A stretch of DNA of 64,000 nt from assembly GCF_000253115.1 (NCBI RefSeq), contig NC_014145.1, forward strand, positions 3,162,001 through 3,226,000, read 5' to 3'. The DNA comes from Thiomonas arsenitoxydans (GTDB lineage Bacteria; Pseudomonadota; Gammaproteobacteria; Burkholderiales; Burkholderiaceae_C). The translations under genes and the position numbers were made by a program. Positions 1 to 9,165 of this stretch are shown here, piece after piece (position 1 is the first letter of the stretch; each line of letters starts with the position of its first letter). The notes under the pieces are model-generated. The model was not told the DNA's origin and did not search any database. It saw only the letters and a program-made list of their open reading frames with translations.

Positions 1-94
1 AAAAACCCTGCCCCACACTCGGAAGCACATGATTTGTCACCGCATTGGGCGTACAAGCTGTGGCACCCCCGAATCGACTTGACAGGAGACCGTG

Positions 95-511
95 ATGCGT
101 CTGTTCCATCTTGAACCGTCCGATACCCAACAGCTCGCGCAATGGTTGCAGCAAGCCGACGCGCTGGTGCTCGCCCAGGGCGGCGGCGATGTGCTCAGCG
201 GCACTTTGCAGGATCTGCCCATTCTCCAGAACCTCATTGCGCAGCACCCGGCCGCGCCCACACCCGAGCAGCTGCACGCCGTTTCGGCCGCGCTCGGCCG
301 TGTCTTGCTGCATGAGCAAGCGGGCAGCGAATGGGCCATCGTGCAAGGCGTGCATCAGCGCGGCTACGCCATCCGCCGCATGGGCACCCTGCACTGGGTG
401 TCGCCCGAGGGCGCCCTGCGCTCGCATCTGCACGGCGGCGCCCGGCTCGACCTGCGGCAGCTGTTCGCCAGCTTGTGCGAGCGGCTGAACCCCCCGGCCA
501 TGGCCGCTTGA
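95..511 (+). CDS. hypothetical protein, 138 aa
   Basis: A small protein of about 138 residues with no motif I can assign. It has no signal peptide and no membrane segment. The C-terminal half reads like a compact alpha/beta domain, with the stretch QRGYAIRRMGTLHWVSPEG. The start was taken at ATG 95 because CAGGAG at 83-88 lies at good ribosome-binding distance. A GTG immediately before it (92) is possible but less likely. The codon bias is typical of the window, so it is probably a real gene. Its neighbour on the right is convergent and unrelated. Confidence 0.7.
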   Translation: MRLFHLEPSDTQQLAQWLQQADALVLAQGGGDVLSGTLQDLPILQNLIAQHPAAPTPEQLHAVSAALGRVLLHEQAGSEWAIVQGVHQRGYAIRRMGTLHWVSPEGALRSHLHGGARLDLRQLFASLCERLNPPAMAA

Positions 512-556
512 AGCGGCGCATCCTGCGGTGATGAAGCCGCGCTTGATGCAACCGGC

Positions 557-2029
557 TTATGAAGTCGGCTTGAGCGGCGTGTAGCCGTCGTTCAGGGTGT
601 GCAGGAAAGCGATGATGTCGCGCATGTCCTGCGCGGTCATCGCGGGCTGTTCGCCCAGTTTGCGGTTGAGCGGCGGATCGGTCACGTCCACATTGGCGCG
701 GTACTGCGGCAGCAGGTCGTCGTACTTGCGCACCTGGCCGTCCACGGTGGGGTAGATTCTGCCCGGCTGCACGTCGCGGAAGTTGTAGAAATCGAGCACC
801 TGCTTGAGCGAGTGATAGACCCCGTTATGGAAATACACCGGCCGCTGCGCCACATTGCGCAGCGTGGGAGTGAGGAACATGCCGCAGTAGGCAGTCTGGT
901 TTTTCAGGTCGGTCCGGAAGGGGCCGCACAGCCCGATATCGAAGTAGTGCGGGTTCTGGTTCGCCGGAATCTGTGGATTACGCGGCACGCCCAGCGCCTC
1001 GTACTGCGTGTCGGTGAACAGCGGCGGCAGATGATCCTTGGTCGGCTGATCCAAATGGCAGGCAGCGCAATCGCCCTTGTTCACATCGTTGAACGCCAGA
1101 TAGCCGCGCATTTCCTGCGACGTCAGAGTCGCCCTGCCCTGCAGCCAGGCGTCGTACTTGCTGTTGAAGGCGTGGAACTGCGGGTCTTCGATCTGGTAAC
1201 GGGCGATCGCAAACAACGCCTCGGAAACCGTCTGCTTCGGGTCTGCAAACACATTGGGGCCGAAGAGTTGCAAAAACATCTTGGCATACGGCTGGCGCTC
1301 GATGATGGCGGCCACGCGCTGCGGCGTGCCCGCGTCCATTTCCACCGGGTTGAACAGCGGGCCACCCGCCTGCTGCTGCAGGGTATTGACCCGCCCGTCC
1401 CAGAACAGCCCGCCGGTGGGCACCAGATTTTGTACCGACTGCGCCGTGCTCTGCGCGGTCTTCTGCGCCCGCTGGCTGGTCTGCCCCAGCGCCGCGAGTT
1501 GCTGCAGGGTGATGGTTTCGTTCTCCTCGTTGTCCGGGCCGATGGAGAACGGCTGCTGCCGGTAGAGGTAGGCCAGCGACGGCGGCGGGCGAAAGCCGGG
1601 TGTAGTCATATTCGGCCCGCCCAGCATCACCGGCCCACTGCCCGGCGGCGGGTTGTAGCCATAGGCCGGATCATGACAAGACGCGCAAGACTGCTTGCCC
1701 GAGGCTGAAAGCGCCGTATCAAAAAACAACTGACGCCCCAGTTGCGCCACGGCCGAGAGGGGTTGCAGGGGCGGCAGCGCGAGCTGCACCGGATGCGGAT
1801 TGCCGCCTAGCGCGAAAGTGAAGCTCTGCACCGGATGCTGCAGCCAAACGACGGGGGGAATGCTCGGCTGCTCGTGCATGCCCCAGGCCAGCGCGCCGCC
1901 GCCCCCCGCAAGGGCAACGACCAGCGCAATGGCCAGGCGGCGTGTCCAGTGCGAGCGGCGCGGCTTGCTCGCAGGCGCCTGCACAGCAGCCGAAGAAGCG
2001 ACGGCAGGGGTGGATGAGGTGACGGACAT
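557..2029 (-). CDS. di-heme cytochrome c peroxidase family protein
   Basis: A member of the bacterial di-heme cytochrome c peroxidase / MauG superfamily, which reduces hydrogen peroxide or carries out related oxidations outside the cytoplasmic membrane using two covalently bound c-type hemes. Two CxxCH heme sites are visible: CASCH near residue 113 and CAACH near residue 318, in the usual N- and C-terminal heme domains. An uncleaved anchor or signal segment is predicted around residues 28-50. At 490 residues it is longer than classical CcpA (about 320-350), so it is one of the larger relatives rather than a plain CcpA. It follows a phosphoesterase gene on the same strand, but a strong terminator-like hairpin lies between them. 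Substrate and electron donor cannot be told from the sequence. Confidence 0.9.
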   Translation of the reverse strand: MSVTSSTPAVASSAAVQAPASKPRRSHWTRRLAIALVVALAGGGGALAWGMHEQPSIPPVVWLQHPVQSFTFALGGNPHPVQLALPPLQPLSAVAQLGRQLFFDTALSASGKQSCASCHDPAYGYNPPPGSGPVMLGGPNMTTPGFRPPPSLAYLYRQQPFSIGPDNEENETITLQQLAALGQTSQRAQKTAQSTAQSVQNLVPTGGLFWDGRVNTLQQQAGGPLFNPVEMDAGTPQRVAAIIERQPYAKMFLQLFGPNVFADPKQTVSEALFAIARYQIEDPQFHAFNSKYDAWLQGRATLTSQEMRGYLAFNDVNKGDCAACHLDQPTKDHLPPLFTDTQYEALGVPRNPQIPANQNPHYFDIGLCGPFRTDLKNQTAYCGMFLTPTLRNVAQRPVYFHNGVYHSLKQVLDFYNFRDVQPGRIYPTVDGQVRKYDDLLPQYRANVDVTDPPLNRKLGEQPAMTAQDMRDIIAFLHTLNDGYTPLKPTS

Positions 2030-2095
2030 GGTGCGGCTTCTCGGCGAATTTCAGTCTTTTCCGCGAGTCTCGTGGCGGACGAAACCCGCGGAAAA

Positions 2096-2117
2096 GACCG
2101 CCCCCAGCGGGGCGGTC
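2096..2117 (-). terminator. intrinsic terminator after the phosphoesterase gene
   Basis: On the minus strand a 9-bp perfect GC-rich stem (GACCGCCCC paired with GGGGCGGTC, 4-nt loop) is followed directly by TTTT. It lies about 28 bp past the stop codon of the phosphoesterase gene and ahead of the peroxidase gene, so the two are probably separate transcripts or the second is attenuated. A second, longer complementary pair (2054-2065 with 2087-2098) overlaps the U-tract region and could compete with it. Confidence 0.7.
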
Positions 2118-2144
2118 TGCGGGGTACCAGCGGGACTTGGCCGA

Positions 2145-3893
2145 TCAGCTTTGCTTGGTGAACAGCGAGACGTTGAACTGCGGCGTCAAGCTGCCCGCAG
2201 GCGGGGCGCTCAGCACCGTGCCCTGCGCCGGATCGATGAACACCTTGGGCGCGCTGCCCACCGACTTGGTGAAGTCGAACAGGTTGTTGATCGAGCCCGC
2301 CGTGGCGTCGAACGACCCGCCGCCCAGACGCTGGCCGCCGAGCCAGTTGTCCTCGATGAACCGCACGATGGACGCCTGGCTGATGGGCGTGTTGCTCACA
2401 TAGTTGGTCTTGGCCCAGGGCGAGATCACCAGGAAAGGAATGCGCGTGCCCGGACCGCAGCGGCCATTGACCGGCTTGCCGTTCACGCCACTGAGCGGCG
2501 TGCCCTTGCCGCACACGCCCGCCCCATTGAGCTGGTCAGCCTGGCTGTCGAACGAGGGATTGGTGGTGTTGGCAAACGCATGGTCATACCACCCATCGGA
2601 ATCGTCCCAGGTGACGATCACTGCGGTGCTGCTCCACTGCGGCTGCTGCTCCAGGAAGTTGACGACTTGCGACACGAAGGCCTGTTCGTCCAGCGGGTCG
2701 GAATAGCCGGCATGACCATCTTCGAAGGCCGGGGCCTTGAGATAGGCCACAGCGGGCATATTGCCGGCCTTCACTGCGGCAAAGAAGTCCTGCAAGCCGT
2801 ATTCGTGGTTGGCCGGATCGGCAGTCTTGTTGTCGGTCTCCAGGGTGTGACCGATGGCCAGGGTCGAGCTTGGGCGGGCGTGCGTGGGGTTGGCCGTGCT
2901 CTTGTAGTACTGGAACCAGTTGTGGTGCTGGATGTAGTCGCCCACGGTGGAGTTGACGACTGGTGAGAAGGTGCTGCGCTTGCAGCCCGTCGTGCCGTTG
3001 GGGTTGGTCGCGCCAAGGTTGAACCCGCCCATGAAACCGCCCCAGGAAATGTTCTTACCGTTGAGCAGATCGCCGATGTTCTTGCCCGACATCGAGACTT
3101 GATTCGTTGGGCTGGAACAGATGTCATAGGCCGGATCGACATCGTTGATCAAGCCGTAGCCGCCCTGCCCGTCACTGATGTAGTAAGAATACTTGCTCAG
3201 GGTGAAAGGTTGGTCCGTGGTCGCCACCAGCTGCACGCCATTGGTCTGGCCGCTCACCGCTTCGAGCGCGCCCGGGGTGGACGGGCCGTAGGTGTCGGTA
3301 TAAGCGTCATCGCTCAGGGCGAAGTTCTGCGCGTAGTTCCACAGCGCGGTGACGGTGTTGCCGTCGTAGTAGCCCATGACTTGGCCCTTGGTACCGAAGG
3401 CGCCCACGCCGCCCGTCGTCGCCGCGCCGGTGTATTTCGGGAACAGGTCAGCCTTGCCGCCGTCATAAGCCTGTTGCTCGGCGGTGTAGGCGTGGTTCTG
3501 GTCGGCGGTGGCGGCCTGGGTGCGGTCGAGACGGTAGGGCTCGGCGGCATCGGCGCCGTTGGCGGTGTTGGTGAAGTTGGGGTTGTTGCTCAGCAGATTG
3601 GCGCTGACCAGATTGTTGACCGCAGGCGTGCCCGCCTTGGCGGTGAACGCCGGTTCGCCCGCCGGGTTGGTGGCCGTGGGATAGGTGGCGTAGTAGTGGT
3701 CGAACGACACGTTTTCTTGATACAGCACGACCACATGCTTGATCGGCGTGGCCGTAGCGAGCGCGCGGGCCGCGGTGTAGCTGGTGCCGGGCACGGTGGG
3801 CGAGGCCGCGACAGAATTGGAACCGCCGCCGCAGGCGGCCAGCGTGACGACAGCCACGGCAACCGCCGAGGCCAAGAGGGTTTTGCGCAACAT
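2145..3893 (-). CDS. lipoprotein phosphoesterase (phospholipase C / acid phosphatase AcpA family)
   Basis: A phosphoesterase of the family that includes bacterial phospholipase C and the AcpA acid phosphatase. It hydrolyses phosphate esters outside the cytoplasm. Residues 1-21 form a lipoprotein signal ending in the lipobox LAAC followed by GGGS, so it should be lipid-anchored. The family's N-terminal metal and nucleophile region is present as KHVVVLYQENVSFDHYYATY near residues 53-72 (the usual form is E-N-x-S-F-D-x-Y/F). A later metal-site motif reads VTWDDSDGWYDHAF. The length of 582 residues is normal. ATG 3893 begins the signal peptide. The substrate cannot be predicted, and no Pho box was recognised upstream. 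Confidence 0.88.
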   Translation of the reverse strand: MLRKTLLASAVAVAVVTLAACGGGSNSVAASPTVPGTSYTAARALATATPIKHVVVLYQENVSFDHYYATYPTATNPAGEPAFTAKAGTPAVNNLVSANLLSNNPNFTNTANGADAAEPYRLDRTQAATADQNHAYTAEQQAYDGGKADLFPKYTGAATTGGVGAFGTKGQVMGYYDGNTVTALWNYAQNFALSDDAYTDTYGPSTPGALEAVSGQTNGVQLVATTDQPFTLSKYSYYISDGQGGYGLINDVDPAYDICSSPTNQVSMSGKNIGDLLNGKNISWGGFMGGFNLGATNPNGTTGCKRSTFSPVVNSTVGDYIQHHNWFQYYKSTANPTHARPSSTLAIGHTLETDNKTADPANHEYGLQDFFAAVKAGNMPAVAYLKAPAFEDGHAGYSDPLDEQAFVSQVVNFLEQQPQWSSTAVIVTWDDSDGWYDHAFANTTNPSFDSQADQLNGAGVCGKGTPLSGVNGKPVNGRCGPGTRIPFLVISPWAKTNYVSNTPISQASIVRFIEDNWLGGQRLGGGSFDATAGSINNLFDFTKSVGSAPKVFIDPAQGTVLSAPPAGSLTPQFNVSLFTKQS

Positions 3894-4030
3894 GTTGAAC
3901 TCCCTGAAGAATGTGAACGATGGATCGCGTGGGGGCTGATCGCAGCCCGCGCTTCACGCAACGAACGTGATTCTTGAGAGCGCAAATGTCGGCTCCGTGA
4001 CCAAGTTCCTCAGGGCAACATCTGGTTTCA

Positions 4031-4071
4031 ATCCATACGGATGGATAACGGTTTGTCGCAATCGGACAAAC
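4031..4071. promoter_or_regulatory. two short palindromes upstream of the phosphoesterase gene
   Basis: The 233-bp gap between the phosphoesterase start (3893) and the ruvA stop (4127) holds two perfect inverted repeats close together: ATCCAT-acgg-ATGGAT at 4031-4046 and GTTTGTC-(7 nt)-GACAAAC at 4051-4071. Neither is followed by a T-run on either strand, so they look more like protein-binding sites than terminators. No regulator can be named. Nothing else is evident in this gap. Confidence 0.35.
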
Positions 4072-4126
4072 TGCAGGCGTTCGGTTTCCGCCTTAGCCGC
4101 GCGCCCAATCTGGGCGTGAGGTAAGT

Positions 4127-4699
4127 TCAGCGCGCGAGGCTTTTCAGCGCCTGGCGGATGCCGTCATCCACACTGCAGCCTTCCGGCAGCGCTTTGGCGG
4201 CGGCCGCTGCCTCGCGCTCGGAATAGCCCAGCGCGATGAGGGCCTGCAGCACATCGGAGGCGCTGCCCGCGGCGGCCGTTGCGGCGCTGCCCAGATCGGC
4301 GCCGAGCTTGCCCTTGAGTTCGAGCAGCAGGCGTTCGGCGGTCTTTTTGCCGATGCCCGGCACGCGGGTAAAGCGAACGGCGTCCTGCTGCGTGACGGCT
4401 TGAGCGATCTCGCTCACGCTCAGCCCGGAGAGCACGGCCAGCGCAATGCGCGGGCCGATGCCGCTGATTTTGAGCAGCTCACGAAACGTGCTGCGCTCGG
4501 CCGCTGTGGCAAAGCCGTAGAGCAGATGCGCGTCTTCGCGGATAACGGTGTGAATGAGCAGGGTGACGGCGTGCCCCGCCGCGGGAAGGTCGTATAGCGT
4601 GCTCATCGGCACGTCCACCTCATAGCCCACGCCGCCCACGTCGAGCAGAATCTGCGGGGGGGATTTGTCGAGCAGGGTGCCGTGCAGTCGTCCGATCAT
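4127..4699 (-). CDS. ruvA: Holliday junction DNA helicase subunit RuvA
   Basis: RuvA binds four-way DNA junctions and loads the RuvB motor for branch migration in recombinational repair. The 190-residue protein begins [10 protein letters not shown], the classic RuvA start. It contains the helix-hairpin-helix region ([15 protein letters not shown] and [16 protein letters not shown]) and ends with the C-terminal RuvB-contact domain. The reading frame stays open far upstream, but the family alignment fixes the start at 4699. It is unusual that ruvC lies 8 kb away, at 12789, and that no ruvB is seen next to it. Confidence 0.97.
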   Translation of the reverse strand: MIGRLHGTLLDKSPPQILLDVGGVGYEVDVPMSTLYDLPAAGHAVTLLIHTVIREDAHLLYGFATAAERSTFRELLKISGIGPRIALAVLSGLSVSEIAQAVTQQDAVRFTRVPGIGKKTAERLLLELKGKLGADLGSAATAAAGSASDVLQALIALGYSEREAAAAAKALPEGCSVDDGIRQALKSLAR

Positions 4700-4759
4700 G
4701 GGCGAAACTGTAGCAGCCGCAACCGCTAACATTCGCGGATTGTTCTGCGACGACACTCC

Positions 4760-5275
4760 ATGACCCGACCTTCCTCCTACAGCAAAGAAGACCTCATCAC
4801 CTGCGGCGAGGGCCGCCTGTTCGGCCCCGGCAATGCGCAGCTCCCTTTGCGCGAAATGCTGATGATGGACCGCATCACCCGCATCGCCAGCGAAGGCGGC
4901 ACCTACGGCAAGGGCGTGATCGAGGCCGAACTCGACATTCATCCCGACCTGTGGTTTTTCGGCGTGCACTTTCAGGGCGATCCGGTGATGCCCGGCTGTC
5001 TGGGGCTGGACGCGATGTGGCAGCTCGTCGGTTTTTACCTCGGCTGGATGGGCGGGCTGGGCCGAGGTCGCGCGCTCGGTGTTGGCGAAGTGAAGTTCAC
5101 CGGTCAGGTGCTGCCCACCGCGAAACTGGTGCAGTACCGCATCGACCTCAAGCGGGTGATTAACAGCCGCCTGGTCATGGGCATCGGCGACGGCGCCATG
5201 CTGGTCGATGGTCGCGAAATCTATACCGCCAAGGACCTGCGCGTCGGGCTGTTCACCTCCACCGAAGGGTTCTGA
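4760..5275 (+). CDS. fabA: 3-hydroxydecanoyl-ACP dehydratase/isomerase FabA
   Basis: A cytosolic hotdog-fold enzyme that dehydrates 3-hydroxydecanoyl-ACP and isomerises trans-2- to cis-3-decenoyl-ACP, the branch point of anaerobic unsaturated fatty acid synthesis. The catalytic pair His70 (in [12 protein letters not shown]) and Asp84 (in GCLGLDAMW) sits exactly where the E. coli enzyme has it, and the length (171 aa) matches. It is divergent from ruvA with a 60-bp gap. The usual partner fabB is not adjacent. The nearest ketoacyl synthase (9883-11142) is FabF-like and belongs to another operon. Confidence 0.96.
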   Translation: MTRPSSYSKEDLITCGEGRLFGPGNAQLPLREMLMMDRITRIASEGGTYGKGVIEAELDIHPDLWFFGVHFQGDPVMPGCLGLDAMWQLVGFYLGWMGGLGRGRALGVGEVKFTGQVLPTAKLVQYRIDLKRVINSRLVMGIGDGAMLVDGREIYTAKDLRVGLFTSTEGF

Positions 5276-5339
5276 GCCGAACGGCCGGTTCCGTTTCGCA
5301 AGCAGCCCGATATTGCTGACTTGATACCGGAACGAAACC

Positions 5340-7385
5340 ATGCAGGCACACGCCCCCGAGACGAGCGCCGAGCGCGATACTGAGCCGGCCGATTTCATCG
5401 GCAGTCTGCGGGACGTGGTGTTCCGCACCCGTGGCAAGACCTTCTGGTCCTACCTGAGCCCGGCCTGGACCACACTGACGGGCTTTACTGTCGAGGAATC
5501 GCTGGGCCGCAACATCCTCGACTTCGTCTACCCCGACGACCGCCCTGCCAACAGCCTGCGCAAGCAGCAGCTCGAATCCGGCGAAATATCCGCGTCGCGT
5601 CACACCAAACGGCTGCTGCGCCGCGACGGATCATTCGTCTGGATCGAGGTCGATCTGCGCGTGCTGTACGACGGCGACGGCGCCTTTCTGGGCAGCGTGG
5701 GCACGATCCGCAACATCTCGGACCGCATTGCACTGGAAAACGCCATTCGGCATGAGCGCGAGCGGGCCGCGGTCACCCTGATGGCTTTGTCGGACGGCGT
5801 GCTGACGCTGGACCCGCAGCGCCGTATCGAATTTCTGAATCACGCAGCAGCCGATCTGCTGGGCTTGAAGCTGATCGACTACGCACTCCATCGGCCGATT
5901 GAAACCGTCCTCGCTCTGGAATCAGGCGACATCCGCTCCGTGGTCGACGAAGCCCGCGCCCAGCAGCAAATGCACACCCTGGACGGACGGTGTCGGCTGC
6001 ATGCCACCGAGGCCGACTGGTCAGATGTCGATCTCACGGTGATTCCACTCAGTGAGGCAGATGAGGGCTGCATCATCGTGCTACGCGACGTGCGCGAGCA
6101 GCGCGCCTTGCAGGCCAGGCTCCACCACCAGGCTCGGCACGACGCCCTCACCCAGGCTCTCAACCGCGTCGGCATGCTCGACGAATTGGGCCGCACCCAC
6201 GCCGGCTTTCTGCGTACTGGGGCAACGTTCAGCAACATTCTGCTCGATCTCGACCACTTCAAGCGGGTCAACGATCAACACGGCCATGCTGCAGGTGACG
6301 AAGCACTGCGGCTAGTCGCACGCGCCATTCAGGGCGCACTCAGGGCAGACGATCATCTCGCCCGCTGGGGCGGCGAGGAGTTCCTGTGTCTGCTACCGCA
6401 CACCTCGCTCGAACAGGCCATCGCGATAGCCGAGCGCATTCGCGCCGAGGTGCAGGCGCTCGAACTGAAGCAAGGACGTCAGCCCATTCCGCTGACGATT
6501 AGCGCGGGGGTGAGCGCTGCATCGCCCGACCGTGGCGACACGCTCGAACAGATGTTGCAGCGAGCCGATTTTTCGCTCTACGAGGCCAAGCAGGCCGGGC
6601 GCAACTGCGTGTGGCATGAGCGCATGACAGGGGAAGGCGTACTCGATTTGGCGAGCCAGGCGCAGGAGGCGCTGCGTGCTGGTCGACTCGATCTGATGTA
6701 CCAGCCCATCATCTCGCTGACAACGGGCGCGCAGGTTGGTCAGGAGGGATTTGCGCGCATGCGCCTGCCCGACGGAACCCCACTGAAAGCCGCCCGCTTC
6801 ATGCCCGCGTTGCAGCAGATGCACCGAGCTCACTGGGTGGACGAAAAGGTGATTCCGCTCGTATTGGAAGACTGTCTGCAAGGGCGATTGCAGGGCGACT
6901 GCTTCATCAATCTCTCGGCCGACCTGTTGCGCCGACCGACCCTGATGCATGCCCTGCTCGACGACTTTCTTCAGCGCACCGCACACAGCCGACAAGACCA
7001 GCTGCTGGGCCGTATCGTGCTCGAACTCGACTTTCGTGCGCAGCAACTCGACCTCGGCGCGGCATGCACCGCGCTGCAGCCCTGGATGGCCGCCGGAGCG
7101 CGGCTCGCACTCAAACAATCGGGCCCTGACCTGCCCACCCTGGCGCACTGGACCGAGCTACCCATACGCTTCCTCAAAATCCACGCGGCGCACCTGAAGC
7201 GCGCGGCCACCGCGCCCAAGGCGCATCTCATTCTGTCGTCCATCGTGCGACTGGCCAAACAGCTCGGCTGCCTCACTGTGGCCGACCAGGTCGATCAGAT
7301 CGATCAGCCGGACTTGCTCGATGTCGCCCGAGAGCTGGGCCTCGATTGGCTGCAGGGCGATCACGCCGATCAACCCCCACCCTGA
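5340..7385 (+). CDS. PAS-PAS-GGDEF protein with degenerate EAL domain
   Basis: A signalling protein expected to make cyclic di-GMP. Order: PAS (about 15-130), second PAS (about 145-255), GGDEF (about 262-420), EAL-like (about 440-675). The cyclase signature is intact as GGEEF near residues 344-348, and an RxxD inhibitory site (RADD) ends exactly five residues before it, so product feedback is likely. The EAL domain has lost its key acidic residues: the EAL motif reads EGF (GQEGFARM), the ELTE motif reads ELDF, and the DDFG/KID region reads LKIHAAH. It should therefore not hydrolyse c-di-GMP, though it might still bind it. No membrane segments are seen, so the sensor is cytoplasmic. The ligand of the PAS domains is unknown. 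Confidence 0.92.
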   Translation: MQAHAPETSAERDTEPADFIGSLRDVVFRTRGKTFWSYLSPAWTTLTGFTVEESLGRNILDFVYPDDRPANSLRKQQLESGEISASRHTKRLLRRDGSFVWIEVDLRVLYDGDGAFLGSVGTIRNISDRIALENAIRHERERAAVTLMALSDGVLTLDPQRRIEFLNHAAADLLGLKLIDYALHRPIETVLALESGDIRSVVDEARAQQQMHTLDGRCRLHATEADWSDVDLTVIPLSEADEGCIIVLRDVREQRALQARLHHQARHDALTQALNRVGMLDELGRTHAGFLRTGATFSNILLDLDHFKRVNDQHGHAAGDEALRLVARAIQGALRADDHLARWGGEEFLCLLPHTSLEQAIAIAERIRAEVQALELKQGRQPIPLTISAGVSAASPDRGDTLEQMLQRADFSLYEAKQAGRNCVWHERMTGEGVLDLASQAQEALRAGRLDLMYQPIISLTTGAQVGQEGFARMRLPDGTPLKAARFMPALQQMHRAHWVDEKVIPLVLEDCLQGRLQGDCFINLSADLLRRPTLMHALLDDFLQRTAHSRQDQLLGRIVLELDFRAQQLDLGAACTALQPWMAAGARLALKQSGPDLPTLAHWTELPIRFLKIHAAHLKRAATAPKAHLILSSIVRLAKQLGCLTVADQVDQIDQPDLLDVARELGLDWLQGDHADQPPP

Positions 7386-7503
7386 GCCCTCGCGGTGTGG
7401 GCGTCGCACGACTCCTGAAATAGTCCGCTTTCCTGCAGGAATCCGGGAATTCCCCGGCATTGCGCCAATGCGGTTCAGGAGGACAATAGGGACTTGTATC
7501 CAA

Positions 7504-8562
7504 ATGTATAGGTCCGCCATGACTTTCTTCCGCCCGCATTCCCCCGCCTTCAGCGCCCAGCGCCGCCGCCTGATGGGCTGGGGCTTCCGCGCGGCCGGGC
7601 TGGCCGCCGCTGGCGCTGCCGCGCCGCACCTTGCCGCCTTCGCCGCCGACGCGGTGGACTTCATTCGCGGCCCCAAGGTGCCCGATGTGCCGTTCACCCA
7701 AATTTCCGACCATGTCTATGTGATCTACGCCGCCGATGGCTTTCCCACCGAGAGCAATCAGGGCATGATGAGCAATATCACCGCGGTCAAGACGGCCAAG
7801 GGCGTGGTCATCCTCGACTCTGGCGCCTCGGTGCAGATCGGCGAGATGGTCATCCGGCAGTTGCCCAAGGTGAGCGACAAGCCGGTGGTCGCGGTGTTCA
7901 ATTCGCACTATCACGGCGATCACTGGCTGGGCAACGATGCTTTTGTGAGTGCTTACGGGCAAGACCTGCCGATCTACGCCATGCCGCAGACCCGCGAGCA
8001 GATTCTGGGCGTAACCGGCACCGAGTGGCAGCAGGCCATGCTCAAGTGGACCAACCAGTCCAGCGCAGGCACCCGCATCGTCGCCCCCAACCGCGACGTG
8101 AAGCACGGCGACGTGTTCGACTTCGGCGACGTCACCCTGCGCGCGCACCATTACGGCACAGCGCACACGCCGTCGGACGTCTGCCTCGAAGTGGTACAGG
8201 ACAAGCTCACCTACGTGGGCGACGTGATGATGAACCGGCGCATCGCCAATATGGACGACGGCTCCTACCCCGGCTCGCTCAACTACATGGACAAGCTGGC
8301 GCAGAACATCCCCGGCAGCAACTGGCTGCCCGGTCACGGCCATGCGGGAGAGGCCGTGATGGTCTGGCAGCGCGAGCTGTTCGCCGCCATCTGGGAACAC
8401 GCGCAGAAAGCGGCGCACGACTTGGCTGGCCCCGAAGCCGCCATCGCCGCGGCCAAGGCCGATCCACGCGTGGCGTCCAAGGCCAAAGACACGGCCGGTT
8501 GGGACAACAACATCGGCAAGTACATCAGCCTCGCCTATCTGGAGGCTGAGCAGAAAGCCTGA
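7504..8562 (+). CDS. Tat-exported MBL-fold metallo-hydrolase (SoxH-like)
   Basis: A metallo-beta-lactamase-fold hydrolase with a twin-arginine signal: RRRLMGWGF followed by a hydrophobic stretch and a probable cleavage after AAFA. It should therefore fold in the cytoplasm and act in the periplasm. The zinc site is complete: HYHGDH in NSHYHGDHWLGN, a later His in YGTAHTPSD, Asp in YVGDVMM and His in LPGHGH. Start is ATG 7504 or 7519; AGGAGG at 7478-7483 is rather far from both. The architecture resembles SoxH-like proteins linked to sulfur oxidation or quinoprotein modules, but no sox gene is nearby, so that assignment is only a suggestion. The real substrate is unknown. Confidence 0.85.
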   Translation: MYRSAMTFFRPHSPAFSAQRRRLMGWGFRAAGLAAAGAAAPHLAAFAADAVDFIRGPKVPDVPFTQISDHVYVIYAADGFPTESNQGMMSNITAVKTAKGVVILDSGASVQIGEMVIRQLPKVSDKPVVAVFNSHYHGDHWLGNDAFVSAYGQDLPIYAMPQTREQILGVTGTEWQQAMLKWTNQSSAGTRIVAPNRDVKHGDVFDFGDVTLRAHHYGTAHTPSDVCLEVVQDKLTYVGDVMMNRRIANMDDGSYPGSLNYMDKLAQNIPGSNWLPGHGHAGEAVMVWQRELFAAIWEHAQKAAHDLAGPEAAIAAAKADPRVASKAKDTAGWDNNIGKYISLAYLEAEQKA

Positions 8563-8646
8563 GGCAACACCGCAGACCCTCTTGTAGAGCGGGTTGCGCA
8601 ACGCGCGAAGGACAGGTTCAGCGTCGCCCCAAACCTGAAAAACTGG

Positions 8647-9165
8647 TTACCCCATTTCCGCACCGCGTGGTGCCGCGGGCAGGGTATCGATCAACACAGT
8701 ACGCGGCGTGTTGACCAGCAGGATCTCGATGCCGGCGACTTCTTCTGCGCCGATCTGCAATTGGGCTGAAATGGCGGCAGCCGTGGCCGACATCTGCCTG
8801 GACCGCACCTCGATCCGTACCCATTCATCGCATTGAACCGGGCGCTTGAAACTGCATTTGCGCACGCCTGCCAGCACGCCCACGTGGCTGCCGCGCATGC
8901 TGCGCGCAAGCACGTCGCCGACAAGCATCCCGGCTCCAGCCACCTGGGCCACCGCCTCGATCAGCAGGGCGCCGGGCACCATGGGCATGCCGGGGAAGTG
9001 CCCTTGCAGAATAGGCAGGTCGCGCGCCCAGATGACATGGCCGACGTAATGGTTGAAATCCAGCACGGTGATCCGCCGGACGCATAGGATTTCGCCACGA
9101 TGCGGCAGCACCTCTTCGATGGCTTGCGCGTCGAGCTCGATGGGATAGGACAAGAGAGAGGCCAT
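8647..9165 (-). CDS. FabZ-like 3-hydroxyacyl-ACP dehydratase
   Basis: A hotdog-fold dehydratase of the FabZ/ApeP type that removes water from 3-hydroxyacyl-ACP. The FabZ dyad is present: His56 in GHFPGMPMVPG and Glu70 in ALLIEAVAQ. The 172 residues are a little long for FabZ (about 150). Its ATG shares one base with the TGA of the upstream PAP2 gene (TGATG), so translation is coupled, and it is the last gene of a four-gene operon with ACP, ketoacyl synthase and PAP2 protein. A TTG at 9168 is an alternative start. A housekeeping role is unlikely given this context; it probably serves a dedicated acyl chain. Confidence 0.85.
   Translation of the reverse strand: MASLLSYPIELDAQAIEEVLPHRGEILCVRRITVLDFNHYVGHVIWARDLPILQGHFPGMPMVPGALLIEAVAQVAGAGMLVGDVLARSMRGSHVGVLAGVRKCSFKRPVQCDEWVRIEVRSRQMSATAAAISAQLQIGAEEVAGIEILLVNTPRTVLIDTLPAAPRGAEMG

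Noticed and set aside
599-1708. Long open frame on the plus strand opposite the cytochrome c peroxidase gene
   Set aside because: It mirrors the GC-rich codons of the real gene, has an Arg/His/Val-rich composition without any motif, and the opposite strand encodes a protein with two heme sites.
4700-5437. Upstream extension of the ruvA frame across fabA
   Set aside because: RuvA proteins start at MIGRL; the extension lies antisense to fabA and has no conserved sequence.
7504-8562. Class B beta-lactamase antibiotic-resistance gene
   Set aside because: The MBL zinc motif is shared by a vast hydrolase family; the Tat signal and overall sequence do not match a known resistance enzyme, so no resistance claim is made.
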